13,335 nucleotides of DNA from Pseudomonadota bacterium (lineage in GTDB: Bacteria; Desulfobacterota; Anaeroferrophillalia; Anaeroferrophillales; Tharpellaceae): positions 1 through 13,335 of the forward strand of contig WFRP01000170.1 in NCBI GenBank assembly GCA_015486505.1. The letters run 5' to 3'. The notes under the pieces are model-generated. The model did not search any database. It worked only from the letters and a program-made list of their open reading frames with translations, and was not told the DNA's origin. Of this stretch, positions 1 to 6,102 are shown piece after piece. Made by a program: the position numbers and the translations under genes. How positions within the stretch are numbered: the stretch's first letter is position 1; every line of letters starts with the position of its first letter.

Positions 1-401
1 GTTATTTTCTTGTTTTTTTCGACAGCTTTTTTCAACTGTAAAAACAAGAAAATGTTCTGATAAGAGTACTTATTTGCGACCAGCGGAAGTGCCCCTGGGT
101 GCGGGCCGCAAGGCTCCGTTTGGGTTGCGGGAGCTGTTCCCGCATTAGTGCCTTACAGGTTATTTTCTTGTTTTTTTCGACAGCTTTTTTCAACTGTAAA
201 AACAAGAAAATGTTCTGATAAGAGTACTTATTTGCGGGCCGCAGGGCTCCGATTGGGTTGCGGGAGTCTGTTCCCGCATTAGTACCTTACAGGTTATTTT
301 CTGCACCAAAAAACAAGATTTAATAATCAGAAAATGTTCTGATAAGAGTACTTATTTGCGGGGCACAAAGCCCTGTTTGGGTTGCGGGAGCTGTTCCCGC
401 A
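1..401 (-). repeat. Hairpin repeat array 1: three units, reverse orientation
   Basis: Three head-to-tail copies of the multi-hairpin unit, read on the minus strand: 279-401, 145-278 and 1-144. The last is cut by the window edge, so its ACCT-GTA-AGGT end is missing. Each has H1 (GCGGGA/TCCCGC stem), H2 (GGGC-type stem), H3 (ATAAG/CTTAT), the AT-rich hairpin H4 and, where complete, H5. Unit 145-278 has one extra base in the H1 loop with the stem intact. Unit 279-401 carries the alternative H4 with an ATTTTCTG/CAGAAAAT stem. Unit 1-144 has one copy of the optional 25-bp module at 76-100. No gene overlaps the array convincingly; short ORFs here are repeat translations. Confidence 0.9.
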
Positions 402-531
402 TTAGCATTGCAGCTGTTTGAGCGTAAGCGAGTTTTGCAAGGCGGGCGCAGCGAGCTTAAAGGAAAAACAGAAATCTTAACGCCTAGCGGAGAAAAACCG
501 CGCCCGACCCCGGATTCGGCTGAATAGTTAC
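402..531 (-). repeat. Conserved end module of the hairpin element
   Basis: This 130-bp segment joins array 1 and ends with GGCTGAATAGTTAC at 518-531. Its reverse complement matches 5278-5405 almost base for base, differing at scattered positions and by small indels. Both copies run from GTAACTATTCAGCC through a GCGGTTTTTCTCCGC stretch and a GAGCGTA(A)GCGAG-like imperfect palindrome to the first H1 hairpin. Conservation of a non-coding module outside the hairpin units at two loci shows that it belongs to the repeated element. The far end of this copy is outside the window. Confidence 0.8.
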
Positions 532-545
532 TATATTTTTTTGTT

Positions 546-625
546 GAACCACAGATGGATACGGATAGATACAGATAAAAATTTAATAATTTCAACTATT
601 TACAAAGAGTTACTTTAAAGGACAA
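546..625 (+). repeat. Dispersed ACCACAGATGG repeat, copy A
   Basis: Begins GAACCACAGATGGATACGG and continues through ATAGATACAGATAAAAATTT. An inverted copy lies at 3843-3919. The two match at about nine of ten positions over the first 55 bases and more loosely to about 80 bases. Sequences of this type (CCACAGATGGACACGGAT) recur in many bacterial genomes and often generate false ORFs with NHRWTRIDTD-like peptides; that is recalled family knowledge, not checked here. The rest of 532-705 shows nothing I can name. Confidence 0.7.
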
Positions 626-705
626 ACCTGTCACGATTGAAAATCACCAGCGCCAAGCCTTTATTAACTTGCCCCCCGGCTTTTCGTTATGCCCTGATGC
701 CGATA

Positions 706-736
706 AAAAAGGCCGGGAATAATTCCCGGCCTTTTT
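706..736 (-). terminator. Intrinsic terminator after mlaA
   Basis: A near-perfect inverted repeat pairs AAAAAGGCCGGGAA with TTCCCGGCCTTTTT around a three-base loop. Read on the minus strand, the GC-rich stem is followed by six T residues, so it can end the leftward hydrolase-mlaA transcript 55 bp past the mlaA stop. It is symmetrical enough to act on rightward transcripts too. Confidence 0.9.
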
Positions 737-790
737 GCTGTTTTTTGTTTTTGGGGAAAAAGCAATCTCCTTCCAACCTTCCGACCAGCC

Positions 791-1591
791 CTACTTGCCG
801 ATCTCAATCTTGCGATCCTCCAGGAAAACCTTGCGGACGAAATCGTATTCGAACGGGGAGCCCGACTGATAGTAACGAAACGGAATCTGATGGCGCTTGT
901 CGATGGCCTCGGTGAGGTTGACCGCGTCGCGAACGGTGTCTTTATGGCTCAGGTCGTGGGTGGCGCCGTAGAGAGCCAGGGTGCGAACGGCGCCGTCCAC
1001 CGCCAGCCCGGCGGTATCGCGCAGGGTCGAGGGTCCTAAGATCGGCAACACCACATAGGGACCGGGGCCGACACCGTAAAAGCCCAGGGTCTGGCCGAAA
1101 TCCTCCTTGCGGACTTCGAGTCCGGACTTGGTGGCGACATCAAACATGCCGCCCAGACCCACGGTGGTATTCATCAGGATGCGGAAAGTGGTAACCGCCG
1201 TACCATCGACCTTGCCCTGCAGGATATTGTTGCTCAAGTTTCCAAGTTCACTGAAATTTTTGAAAATCCCCGAGATCCGCTCCTCAAGAAAATCCGGCAT
1301 GACCCACTCATAAGCGTGAACCACGGGCAGGAACAGGTAGGTATCGAAATAGTAGTTAAAGATGTACATGTTACGGTTGAAACACTCCCAGGGATCGTAA
1401 GCATCGATTGCGTAATCGACATCGTCGCGAACACATTTGGAAACCGGCTTTTCCGCGGCGTAGATCTTGACCCCGGGAGCGTGCCGGGCGGAGCCGGAAC
1501 CGGCGCAGCCGCCGGCCGTCAGCAGGGCCAGGATAAAAATTGCCGCGAATATCAGCCGGCCGGAGATCGGAATCTGTTTTTCAGTTTTCAT
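791..1591 (-). CDS. mlaA: MlaA/VacJ family outer-membrane lipoprotein
   Basis: 266 aa. The N-terminus is a lipoprotein signal: positive residues, a hydrophobic stretch at about 12-27 and the lipobox LTAGGC with Cys29 as the lipidated residue. Family hallmarks are DPWECFNRNMYIFN at 66-79 and FGQTLGFYGVGPGPYVVLP at 165-183, followed by GPSTLRD. MlaA is the outer-membrane component of the Mla pathway, which returns mislocalised glycerophospholipids to the inner membrane via periplasmic MlaC and the MlaFEDB ABC complex. None of those partners is in the window. The start lies inside the end of the upstream hydrolase gene (11-bp overlap) and has an AGGAAG ribosome binding site, so translation is probably coupled. 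A strong terminator follows. Family assignment is firm; substrate is by homology. Confidence 0.93.
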   Translation of the reverse strand: MKTEKQIPISGRLIFAAIFILALLTAGGCAGSGSARHAPGVKIYAAEKPVSKCVRDDVDYAIDAYDPWECFNRNMYIFNYYFDTYLFLPVVHAYEWVMPDFLEERISGIFKNFSELGNLSNNILQGKVDGTAVTTFRILMNTTVGLGGMFDVATKSGLEVRKEDFGQTLGFYGVGPGPYVVLPILGPSTLRDTAGLAVDGAVRTLALYGATHDLSHKDTVRDAVNLTEAIDKRHQIPFRYYQSGSPFEYDFVRKVFLEDRKIEIGK

Positions 1592-2894
1592 TATCGCTTC
1601 CTGCTTTCTGGAAAAAGTTGATCATATCGGTGACATTTTGGGGGTAGGCAAAATTGCCGCAGTGCCCGCCGTAAGGATAAATGGTTGCCCGTTCACCGAA
1701 AACACTGCGGAACCAGGCAATATCGCCAGGCCCTAAAATAAGATCATCGCTATTGCTCATCAGGCCGATCTTGGGACTGTTTCTCAGATAGTCTTCGATA
1801 TCCTTGAGGCTGCTGCGGGCGATGAAACCGGCAAAGTCGAGTTTGCCGCCATGCTTGCGGTAGTAGGGGTAGAGCAATTTTTTGGCGTACTCCTCGAAGC
1901 CCTGACAGTCGGCTGCCACCTTGCAGTAGTCGGTCAGAGAGTCGGTCTTGAAAAGGATCAGATTGCGGGGCACGATATAGCCCAGGTTGTTCATGACGTC
2001 GACGGTAAAGATCAGATTGGCCAGCGAGATGCGGAAAGAAAAGCCGATCACCGCCTTACCCTCAGCGGGGTTGGGAATGATTTCGTGATAGGCGTGGTAG
2101 AAAAAATCGTAGGAGAGATCGACGAAATCCCCGCTGTTATAACTTACGGTAATATTGTGAATAAGGTTGTTGTAGAATTTATTGAAATGATCCATGCCGC
2201 CGGGAATGTTGTCGGTCAGCAGTTTGTCGACCCGAACCGCGGAATCGTAAATATTGACCGGCGGATTGAGGAGTAAGACCTTGCGAAAACGGAAAACCTG
2301 CCGTTCCTCGTCGAGCCGGGAGACAAACGCGGCCTCGGCCGCCCCAAGACTGTAGCCGCAAAGGTAGAATCCGGAAACCATCTCTTTTTTCTTGCCCCGT
2401 TCCCAGATTTTTTCCATAACCCGGTAAAGGTCGGCGGCATCGGCCCGGCTGTCCCCCGGCATCGAATTTTTGGCAGCGGAAACGACAAAATTGGGATGAG
2501 TCGGCGAACTTAAGGAAAGAACGTGAAAGCCGGCCTGGTAGAAGATTTTCTGCAGCAGTTTCATCTTGGCCGAGTCGTAGCCCGCCCCGGTACCGGCAAT
2601 GAGAACCATCAAAGGGGCGGTCTTACGGTGCCAGGCCACCGCGTAGCGGAGTTTGGCGTTGTACCAGAAGACCTCGGGCACCTTCCGCTCGGGAAAGATG
2701 GTAATGGTCTCGTACTCCTTGACCCGGATTTTTTCCGGCAGCTCGACCTGGAATTTTGTCGGAGTTCCGAGAATCGTGGCGGCCACCGGATCCTTGATCG
2801 GGTAGCCGTATTCAGCCGCCGGGGCCGGCTGCCCCAGGAGCAGAACCAGCAGGCAGGCCCAAAGGCCTAAAAACAGTTTCGGGTGGCTATTCAC
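1581..2894 (-). CDS. Secreted alpha/beta-hydrolase family protein, coupled to mlaA
   Basis: 437 aa, with a GTG start at 2894-2892 preceded by an AAGGG ribosome binding site. Residues 1-27 form a signal peptide with probable cleavage after Ala26 or Ala27 and no lipobox Cys, so a soluble periplasmic protein is expected. The alpha/beta-hydrolase pattern is complete: an IAGTGAG oxyanion-type turn at 99-105, nucleophile elbow GYSLG with Ser182, an acid candidate at Asp383/Asp384 (SNSDD) and His411 in YPYGGHCGN. The gene ends inside mlaA, so the two are made together. Given MlaA's role, action on a phospholipid or other envelope ester is plausible but is inferred from context only. The roughly 180-residue segment between nucleophile and acid is longer than in simple lipases and may be a lid. 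I assign no gene name. Confidence 0.85.
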   Translation of the reverse strand: MNSHPKLFLGLWACLLVLLLGQPAPAAEYGYPIKDPVAATILGTPTKFQVELPEKIRVKEYETITIFPERKVPEVFWYNAKLRYAVAWHRKTAPLMVLIAGTGAGYDSAKMKLLQKIFYQAGFHVLSLSSPTHPNFVVSAAKNSMPGDSRADAADLYRVMEKIWERGKKKEMVSGFYLCGYSLGAAEAAFVSRLDEERQVFRFRKVLLLNPPVNIYDSAVRVDKLLTDNIPGGMDHFNKFYNNLIHNITVSYNSGDFVDLSYDFFYHAYHEIIPNPAEGKAVIGFSFRISLANLIFTVDVMNNLGYIVPRNLILFKTDSLTDYCKVAADCQGFEEYAKKLLYPYYRKHGGKLDFAGFIARSSLKDIEDYLRNSPKIGLMSNSDDLILGPGDIAWFRSVFGERATIYPYGGHCGNFAYPQNVTDMINFFQKAGSDNEN

Positions 2895-3001
2895 GTCTTT
2901 TTCCCTTACTTAATGTCAATGGTTTATTGTCGGCTCGGCAAAACCCGCCCACCGCTAATGTTGGATAAAAGTCTTTCGGAAGAAACAAAAAATGTAACTA
3001 A

Positions 3002-3124
3002 TGCGGGAACAAATCCCGCAACCCAAACAGGGCTTTGTGCCCCGCAAATAAGTACTCTTATCAGAACATTTTCTGGATATTAAATCTTGTTTTTTGGTGC
3101 AGAAAATAACCTGTAAGGTACTAA
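3002..3124 (+). repeat. Solitary hairpin repeat unit
   Basis: A single 123-bp unit between the convergent-free ends of two minus-strand genes. It has H1 (GCGGGA/TCCCGC), H2 with stem GGGC/GCCC, H3 ATAAG/CTTAT, the alternative H4 with stem ATTTTCTG/CAGAAAAT and H5 ACCT/AGGT. It lacks the optional module and the end modules. Just after it, TAAGGTGCTAA repeats the unit's own TAAGGTACTAA end, suggesting a remnant of a second unit. The flanks (2895-3001 and 3125-3239) contain no other gene; I could not identify a convincing promoter for the hydrolase gene there. Confidence 0.88.
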
Positions 3125-3239
3125 TAAGGTGCTAAAATGATAATATTTGTAATTCAATAACGGATAAATCTGATGCTGTCAACATATTTTTAACGGACAA
3201 ATCGAATCTTGCCCATCTCCGGCCGGGCCGCGCCGGCGC

Positions 3240-3728
3240 CTATGGCAGGTTGATTTTATCGTCGAAATAATTCCAGTCCGAGGCCTGAAAAGACCGGCCC
3301 CAGCGCGTCTCATCCATGTCATCGTAATGCTCGTAATCACAGCGAAAACTGAAGGTACAGGGACCGTGCAGGAGGGGCAGGTCGAGGGAAAAAGTGGTGC
3401 TTTCCATATCGGTGACATCAAAAAAATTACTCGAGGTTTTGGCCAGCGTGCGGCCGGCTGAATCTTTGACCGTGAGGGAGACCATGAACTGGTTGAGGTC
3501 GGTGGGGACGGCGTTGCCGACCTGACCCACGACCCGAAGATGATCGTTGAGGCGACCGACGCTGTACCTGATATCGAAATAGTAAAAGCTGTGCTCTTTT
3601 TTGCTGATAACCCGGCCGGGGTCGGGCGGCGGCGACGGCGGCCCGGCGGCACAGGCCCCGAACATGACTAAAAAAAAGACCAACCCAATTAATCCTGATA
3701 TATTTACTTTAAACTGGGGTCGGGCCAT
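3240..3728 (-). CDS. Small lipoprotein of unknown function
   Basis: 162 aa from the chosen start. The frame is open to 3767 and offers three ATG codons, because a 29-bp segment holding the start is duplicated. I chose the innermost ATG (3728): it alone has a good ribosome binding site (AGAGG, five bases before the ATG) and it leaves a normal lipoprotein signal with lipobox FGAC, Cys26. After a proline-rich linker the mature part alternates hydrophobic and polar residues (YYFDIRYSVG, LRVVGQVGN, FMVSLTVKD) as a beta-sandwich would. It contains GNAVPTDLNQF and VKDSAGRTLA, a pattern like small envelope beta-sandwich (FxLYD/DUF3426-type) domains. That resemblance is weak and I make no functional call. 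It is probably transcribed in the same direction as the genes on both sides. Confidence 0.7.
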   Translation of the reverse strand: MARPQFKVNISGLIGLVFFLVMFGACAAGPPSPPPDPGRVISKKEHSFYYFDIRYSVGRLNDHLRVVGQVGNAVPTDLNQFMVSLTVKDSAGRTLAKTSSNFFDVTDMESTTFSLDLPLLHGPCTFSFRCDYEHYDDMDETRWGRSFQASDWNYFDDKINLP

Positions 3729-3765
3729 GCTAACCTCTTTAAACTGGGGTCGGGCCATGCTAACC
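3707..3765. repeat. Tandem 29-bp duplication over a gene start
   Basis: The segment 3707-3735 is repeated exactly at 3737-3765 with a period of 30 bp. Each copy contains GGTTAGCATGG (minus strand), that is, a start codon with its upstream context. In translation it gives MARPQFK twice. The only strong Shine-Dalgarno match, AGAGG, spans the junction between the copies. Confidence 0.95.
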
Positions 3766-3813
3766 ATCTGAAATTGCAGTAAACATGTGCTAAAACAGGT
3801 GTAAAAACAGCCT

Positions 3814-3849
3814 TAAAAGCCCCATTTTGCACCCAAAATGGAGCTTTTA
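3814..3849 (-). terminator. Long hairpin, possible terminator of the amidohydrolase operon
   Basis: TAAAAGC and CCATTTTG on one side pair with CAAAATGG and GCTTTTA on the other, 15 bp with one internal mismatch and a four-base loop. It lies about 115 bp past the amidohydrolase stop on the minus strand. No uninterrupted T run follows immediately (GGCTGTTTTTA begins a few bases on), so terminator function is only possible. It abuts the copy B repeat and could be part of that element. Confidence 0.45.
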
Positions 3850-3919
3850 GGTAACACTTTATAACTAATTGAAATTATTAAAATTTTATCTGTGTCTATC
3901 CGTGTCCATCTGTGGTTGA
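3843..3919 (-). repeat. Dispersed ACCACAGATGG repeat, copy B (inverted)
   Basis: Reverse-complement relative of 546-625. On the minus strand it reads CAACCACAGATGGACACGG and then ATAGACACAGATAAAATTT; matching continues past TTTCAATTAG into GTTAC. It sits in the 235-bp gap between the amidohydrolase and the small lipoprotein gene. Confidence 0.7.
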
Positions 3920-3963
3920 GTTTCGGTTTTTCAGAGGCTTCCGCTTCGGCCCCGGCCGGTGGA

Positions 3964-4881
3964 CTACGGTTTTGCCAGAATCTTGCGGGATTGCTGCAGA
4001 AGTGCCACCAGCGGCTGGTTTCGGCTGAGTTTAAGCCGCCGTTCACCTTGCCGCCCCAGGAGATGCCAACCATTATCGGTGGCGATTCGCCAGACTTCGG
4101 CCTTGTCGATTCCGGCCTCAACGAAAAGCTCCATCTCACGCAAAAATGTCTTGCCGTGCGGCACATTATAGGAACCGGAATCCGTACCGATGCTGAGTTT
4201 CACTCCGTTTTCATGAGCAAATTGAATCATCTCCAGCTGCCGGGCGGCATTGCGTTTAATTATTGCCAGCTGGGTTGCGGAAAAACGTTTATCCGGATCT
4301 GAAATCTGGTTTGCCATGGCCGCGATTGTCGGGGTCCAGCAGATTCCTTTGGCCGCCATCTCCAACAAGGTTTCCGGCTCAATAAAATAGCCATGCTCAA
4401 TACTGTGAACACCAGCGGCAACGGCATCCCGGCAGGCCTTATCCGAATTGACATGAACCATCACTTTTTTCCCGACGGCCACCGCCATTTCAACAATTTC
4501 AGAAAGTTCCTCCAGGCTCCATTGCCGGGGCCCGATTTTACCATAGTCATCAAAGGAAACCAGTCCGGTCAAAATCACCTTGACAAAGGACGATGGGGTC
4601 TGCGCTATTTTCTCCGACAATGAAAGTTCACGATTATCTCCGAGAAAGCTGCCGTAGCTGCCTTTTTTGAAAATTGCGGGCCCGGTTCTGATCACAGTTA
4701 AAGCCGGTGGAAAAGCAACCGCATCCAAACAGGCATCCCGATCTCCGGCATCACGGACCACAGCAACCCCGGCCGCCAGTTGCAGTTGAGCATTGGCGAA
4801 CGGGTCGCCCCCCAGACTTAAATGAAGGTGGGTATCGACCGGCAACGGATATTCCAATATATCATTTTGCTTGTTCGACAT
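3964..4881 (-). CDS. Compact metal-dependent amidohydrolase
   Basis: 305 aa. The amidohydrolase metal site is complete and in order: H-x-H at His18/His20 (VDTHLHL), a candidate carboxylated Lys101 (FVKVILTG), His143 (VMVHVNS), His163 (SIEHGYF) and Asp234 (IGTDSG). This spacing is that of the imidazolonepropionase-like/prolidase-type branch (Met_dep_hydrolase). The usual N-terminal beta-sandwich half-domain is missing: the HxH motif comes only 17 residues from the start, against about 60 or more in most relatives. There is no signal peptide, so it is cytoplasmic. The start overlaps the end of the VOC gene by 20 bp and has an AAAGG ribosome binding site. It should hydrolyse a C-N bond of a cyclic amide, dipeptide or similar; the substrate cannot be read from the sequence. 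Confidence 0.88.
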   Translation of the reverse strand: MSNKQNDILEYPLPVDTHLHLSLGGDPFANAQLQLAAGVAVVRDAGDRDACLDAVAFPPALTVIRTGPAIFKKGSYGSFLGDNRELSLSEKIAQTPSSFVKVILTGLVSFDDYGKIGPRQWSLEELSEIVEMAVAVGKKVMVHVNSDKACRDAVAAGVHSIEHGYFIEPETLLEMAAKGICWTPTIAAMANQISDPDKRFSATQLAIIKRNAARQLEMIQFAHENGVKLSIGTDSGSYNVPHGKTFLREMELFVEAGIDKAEVWRIATDNGWHLLGRQGERRLKLSRNQPLVALLQQSRKILAKP

Positions 4882-5245
4882 TTAAATTACCTTTTTTCGG
4901 TGTCCAGAATTCCAGCCGTATTCCTTCAGGGTCAAAGATTGAAAACACTTCACTCCCCCACACTTCTTCTACCGGCGTCGGGTCCAGACCCTGACTCTCC
5001 ATCTCCGAGTGGAGTTCAAGAAGATTATCGACCCTGAAACCGACCATTACCCCCTCGCCGCTGCTCGGCCCGACCCAGGCCCGCTCGGCATCGACAACAC
5101 TTAAACAGGCGGCCTCATTCAACTTGAACTCAACAAACCACTCATTGGCAAAACTAACCTCTAATTCCAGATCATCACGATAAAAAGCGACACATTCAGA
5201 CCAGCGCCGACAGTAAAGAATTGTATTGGCAACCTTAATTTCCAT
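4862..5245 (-). CDS. VOC (glyoxalase/bleomycin-resistance fold) family protein
   Basis: 127 aa, the normal length of a single VOC domain with two beta-alpha-beta-beta-beta modules. Visible signatures are the first module's CVAFYRDDLELEV at 18-30 with the following FVEFKL strand, and the second module's VMVGFRVDNL and FSIFDPEGIRLEFWTP near the C-terminus. Glu112 in RLEFW occupies the place of the usual metal ligand; the family often also uses a His near the start, which I do not see (it reads VANTILY). Enzymatic or binding role is therefore uncertain. It is the first gene of a two-gene unit with the overlapping amidohydrolase, which suggests a shared small-molecule pathway. The ribosome binding site is weak (AGGAAG lies rather far upstream). 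The gene begins only 32 bp from the end of the 5277-5838 element. Confidence 0.87.
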   Translation of the reverse strand: MEIKVANTILYCRRWSECVAFYRDDLELEVSFANEWFVEFKLNEAACLSVVDAERAWVGPSSGEGVMVGFRVDNLLELHSEMESQGLDPTPVEEVWGSEVFSIFDPEGIRLEFWTPKKGNLNVEQAK

Positions 5246-5405
5246 AAATTCACCGACTTCCTGACAGAAAAAACATTGTAACTATTCAGCCGAATCCGGG
5301 GTCGGGCGCGGTTTTTCTCCGCCAGGCGTTAAGATTTCTGTTTTTCCTTACGCGCGCTGCGCCCGCCTGGCAAAACTCGCTACGCTCAAACAGTTGCAAT
5401 GCTGA

Positions 5406-5724
5406 TGCGGGAACAGCTCCCGCAACCCAAACAGGGCTTTTCAGCCCGCACCCAGGGGCACTTCCAATGGTCGCACCCCAAGGGCACTTCCGTTGGGCGC
5501 ACCCCAAGGGCACTTCCGTTGGGCGCAAATAAGTGCTCTTATCAGAACATTTTCTTGTTTTTACAGTTGAAAAAAGCTGTCGAAAAAAACAAGAAAATAA
5601 CCTGTAAGGTACTAATGCGGGAACAAATCCCGCAACCCAAACGGAGCCTTACGGCCCGCAAATAAGTGTTCTTATCAGAACATTTTCTTGTTTTAAAACA
5701 AGAAAATAACCTGTAAGGCACTAA
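5406..5724 (+). repeat. Hairpin repeat array 2: two units
   Basis: Units 5406-5615 (210 bp, the longest seen, because three optional modules are inserted) and 5616-5724 (109 bp, the shortest). In the first, H2 is GGGCT/AGCCC; H4 is the long form with an inner ACAG/CTGT stem. In the second, H4 has collapsed to a perfect 26-bp palindrome (5682-5707) with no spacer between the arms. H3 loops read TGCT and TGTT instead of TACT, but the ATAAG/CTTAT stem is unchanged. Confidence 0.9.
5450..5526 (+). repeat. Tandem 25-26 bp modules inside a hairpin unit
   Basis: Three consecutive copies at 5450-5474, 5475-5500 and 5501-5526; the last two are identical. Each is based on ACCCCAAGGGCACTTCCG followed by TTGGGCGC, with CCCAA able to pair with TTGGG. 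They are inserted exactly between H2 and H3. The same module occurs once at 76-100 (reverse), once at 9316-9341 and twice at 13064-13113, and is absent from the other units. Confidence 0.92.
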
Positions 5725-5838
5725 TGGGCTCCCGCTCGCTTCCGAAAAACAACGAAATCGTTTCCGCAACCGCTTACGAAAAACCGCCCCCGCCCCCTCC
5801 AGAAGGTGGGGGGGGTAAAATTTGGCTGAATAGTTACA

Positions 5839-5958
5839 AAACATTTTTAATATGCAACTTGAACAACATCGCTTAATACGCCCTCTTTAAGCTCTTAGTC
5901 AAGAGTGAAATTGTCCGGCAAAAGCCGATTCCGAATTTCAGACTCATAAAAAAACAGA
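5839..5958. other. Intergenic stretch between the element and the tRNA promoter
   Basis: No ORF of note, no hairpin unit and no RNA gene recognised. The AT-rich sequence just after 5838 contains the right-hand candidate target-site copy AAACAT. Confidence 0.5.
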
Positions 5959-5986
5959 TTGACATCCACTAACATTTCGTTGTAGT
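5959..5986 (+). promoter_or_regulatory. Sigma-70-type promoter for the tRNA gene
   Basis: A perfect TTGACA (5959-5964) is followed after 16 bp by TGTAGT (5981-5986), a four-of-six match to TATAAT. Transcription would begin near 5993, about 25 bases before the tRNA. The position is right for a tRNA promoter. Confidence 0.6.
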
Positions 5987-6018
5987 TGGAGACCGCAAAT
6001 CAAAGTCTGCCAATTTGA

Positions 6019-6094
6019 GCGGGATTAACTCAGTTGGTAGAGTGTCAGCTTCCCAAGCTGAAAGTCGCGAGTTCGAATCTCGTATCCCGCTCCA
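6019..6094 (+). tRNA. tRNA-Gly (anticodon CCC)
   Basis: Full cloverleaf of 76 bases with encoded CCA. The acceptor stem GCGGGAT pairs with ATCCCGC (6084-6090), then T and CCA. The D arm has ACTC/GAGT around AGTTGGTA. The anticodon stem TCAGC/GCTGA encloses TTCCCAA, giving CCC, which reads GGG glycine codons. The T arm has TTCGAAT on a GCGAG/CTCGT stem with one G-T pair. Confidence 0.96.
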
Positions 6095-6102
6095 GTAAAA
6101 TC

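Larger units (their letters stand above)
5277..5838 (+). mobile_element. Gene-less element with terminal inverted repeats carrying hairpin units (MITE-like)
   Basis: The ends are exact 15-bp inverted repeats: TGTAACTATTCAGCC at 5277-5291 and its complement at 5824-5838. AAACAT lies directly outside each end (5271-5276 and 5839-5844), a candidate 6-bp target-site duplication. Poly-A makes its exact limits ambiguous by a base or two. Inside are a left end module (to 5405) shared with 402-531, two hairpin units, and a diverged right module (5725-5838) that again has GCGGTTTTTC inside the end. No ORF in it resembles a transposase, so it would have to be moved in trans. Origin by transposition is an inference; the inverted ends and flanking repeats are seen directly. 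Confidence 0.72.

Noticed and set aside
1..401. CRISPR array
   Set aside because: Units are over 100 bp, are joined directly without unique spacers, and consist of internal palindromes. There are no cas genes.
2883..3083. Open frame ending in a peptide also found in the minus-strand frame at 320-595 (ATQTGLCAPQISTLIRTFS)
   Set aside because: The shared peptide is simply the hairpin unit read in the same frame at two loci. There is no ribosome binding site or conserved protein.
3179..3652. Arg/Pro-rich minus-strand open frame overlapping the lipoprotein gene
   Set aside because: It is in another frame of the same strand, with biased shadow composition. The lipobox-containing frame is the credible one.
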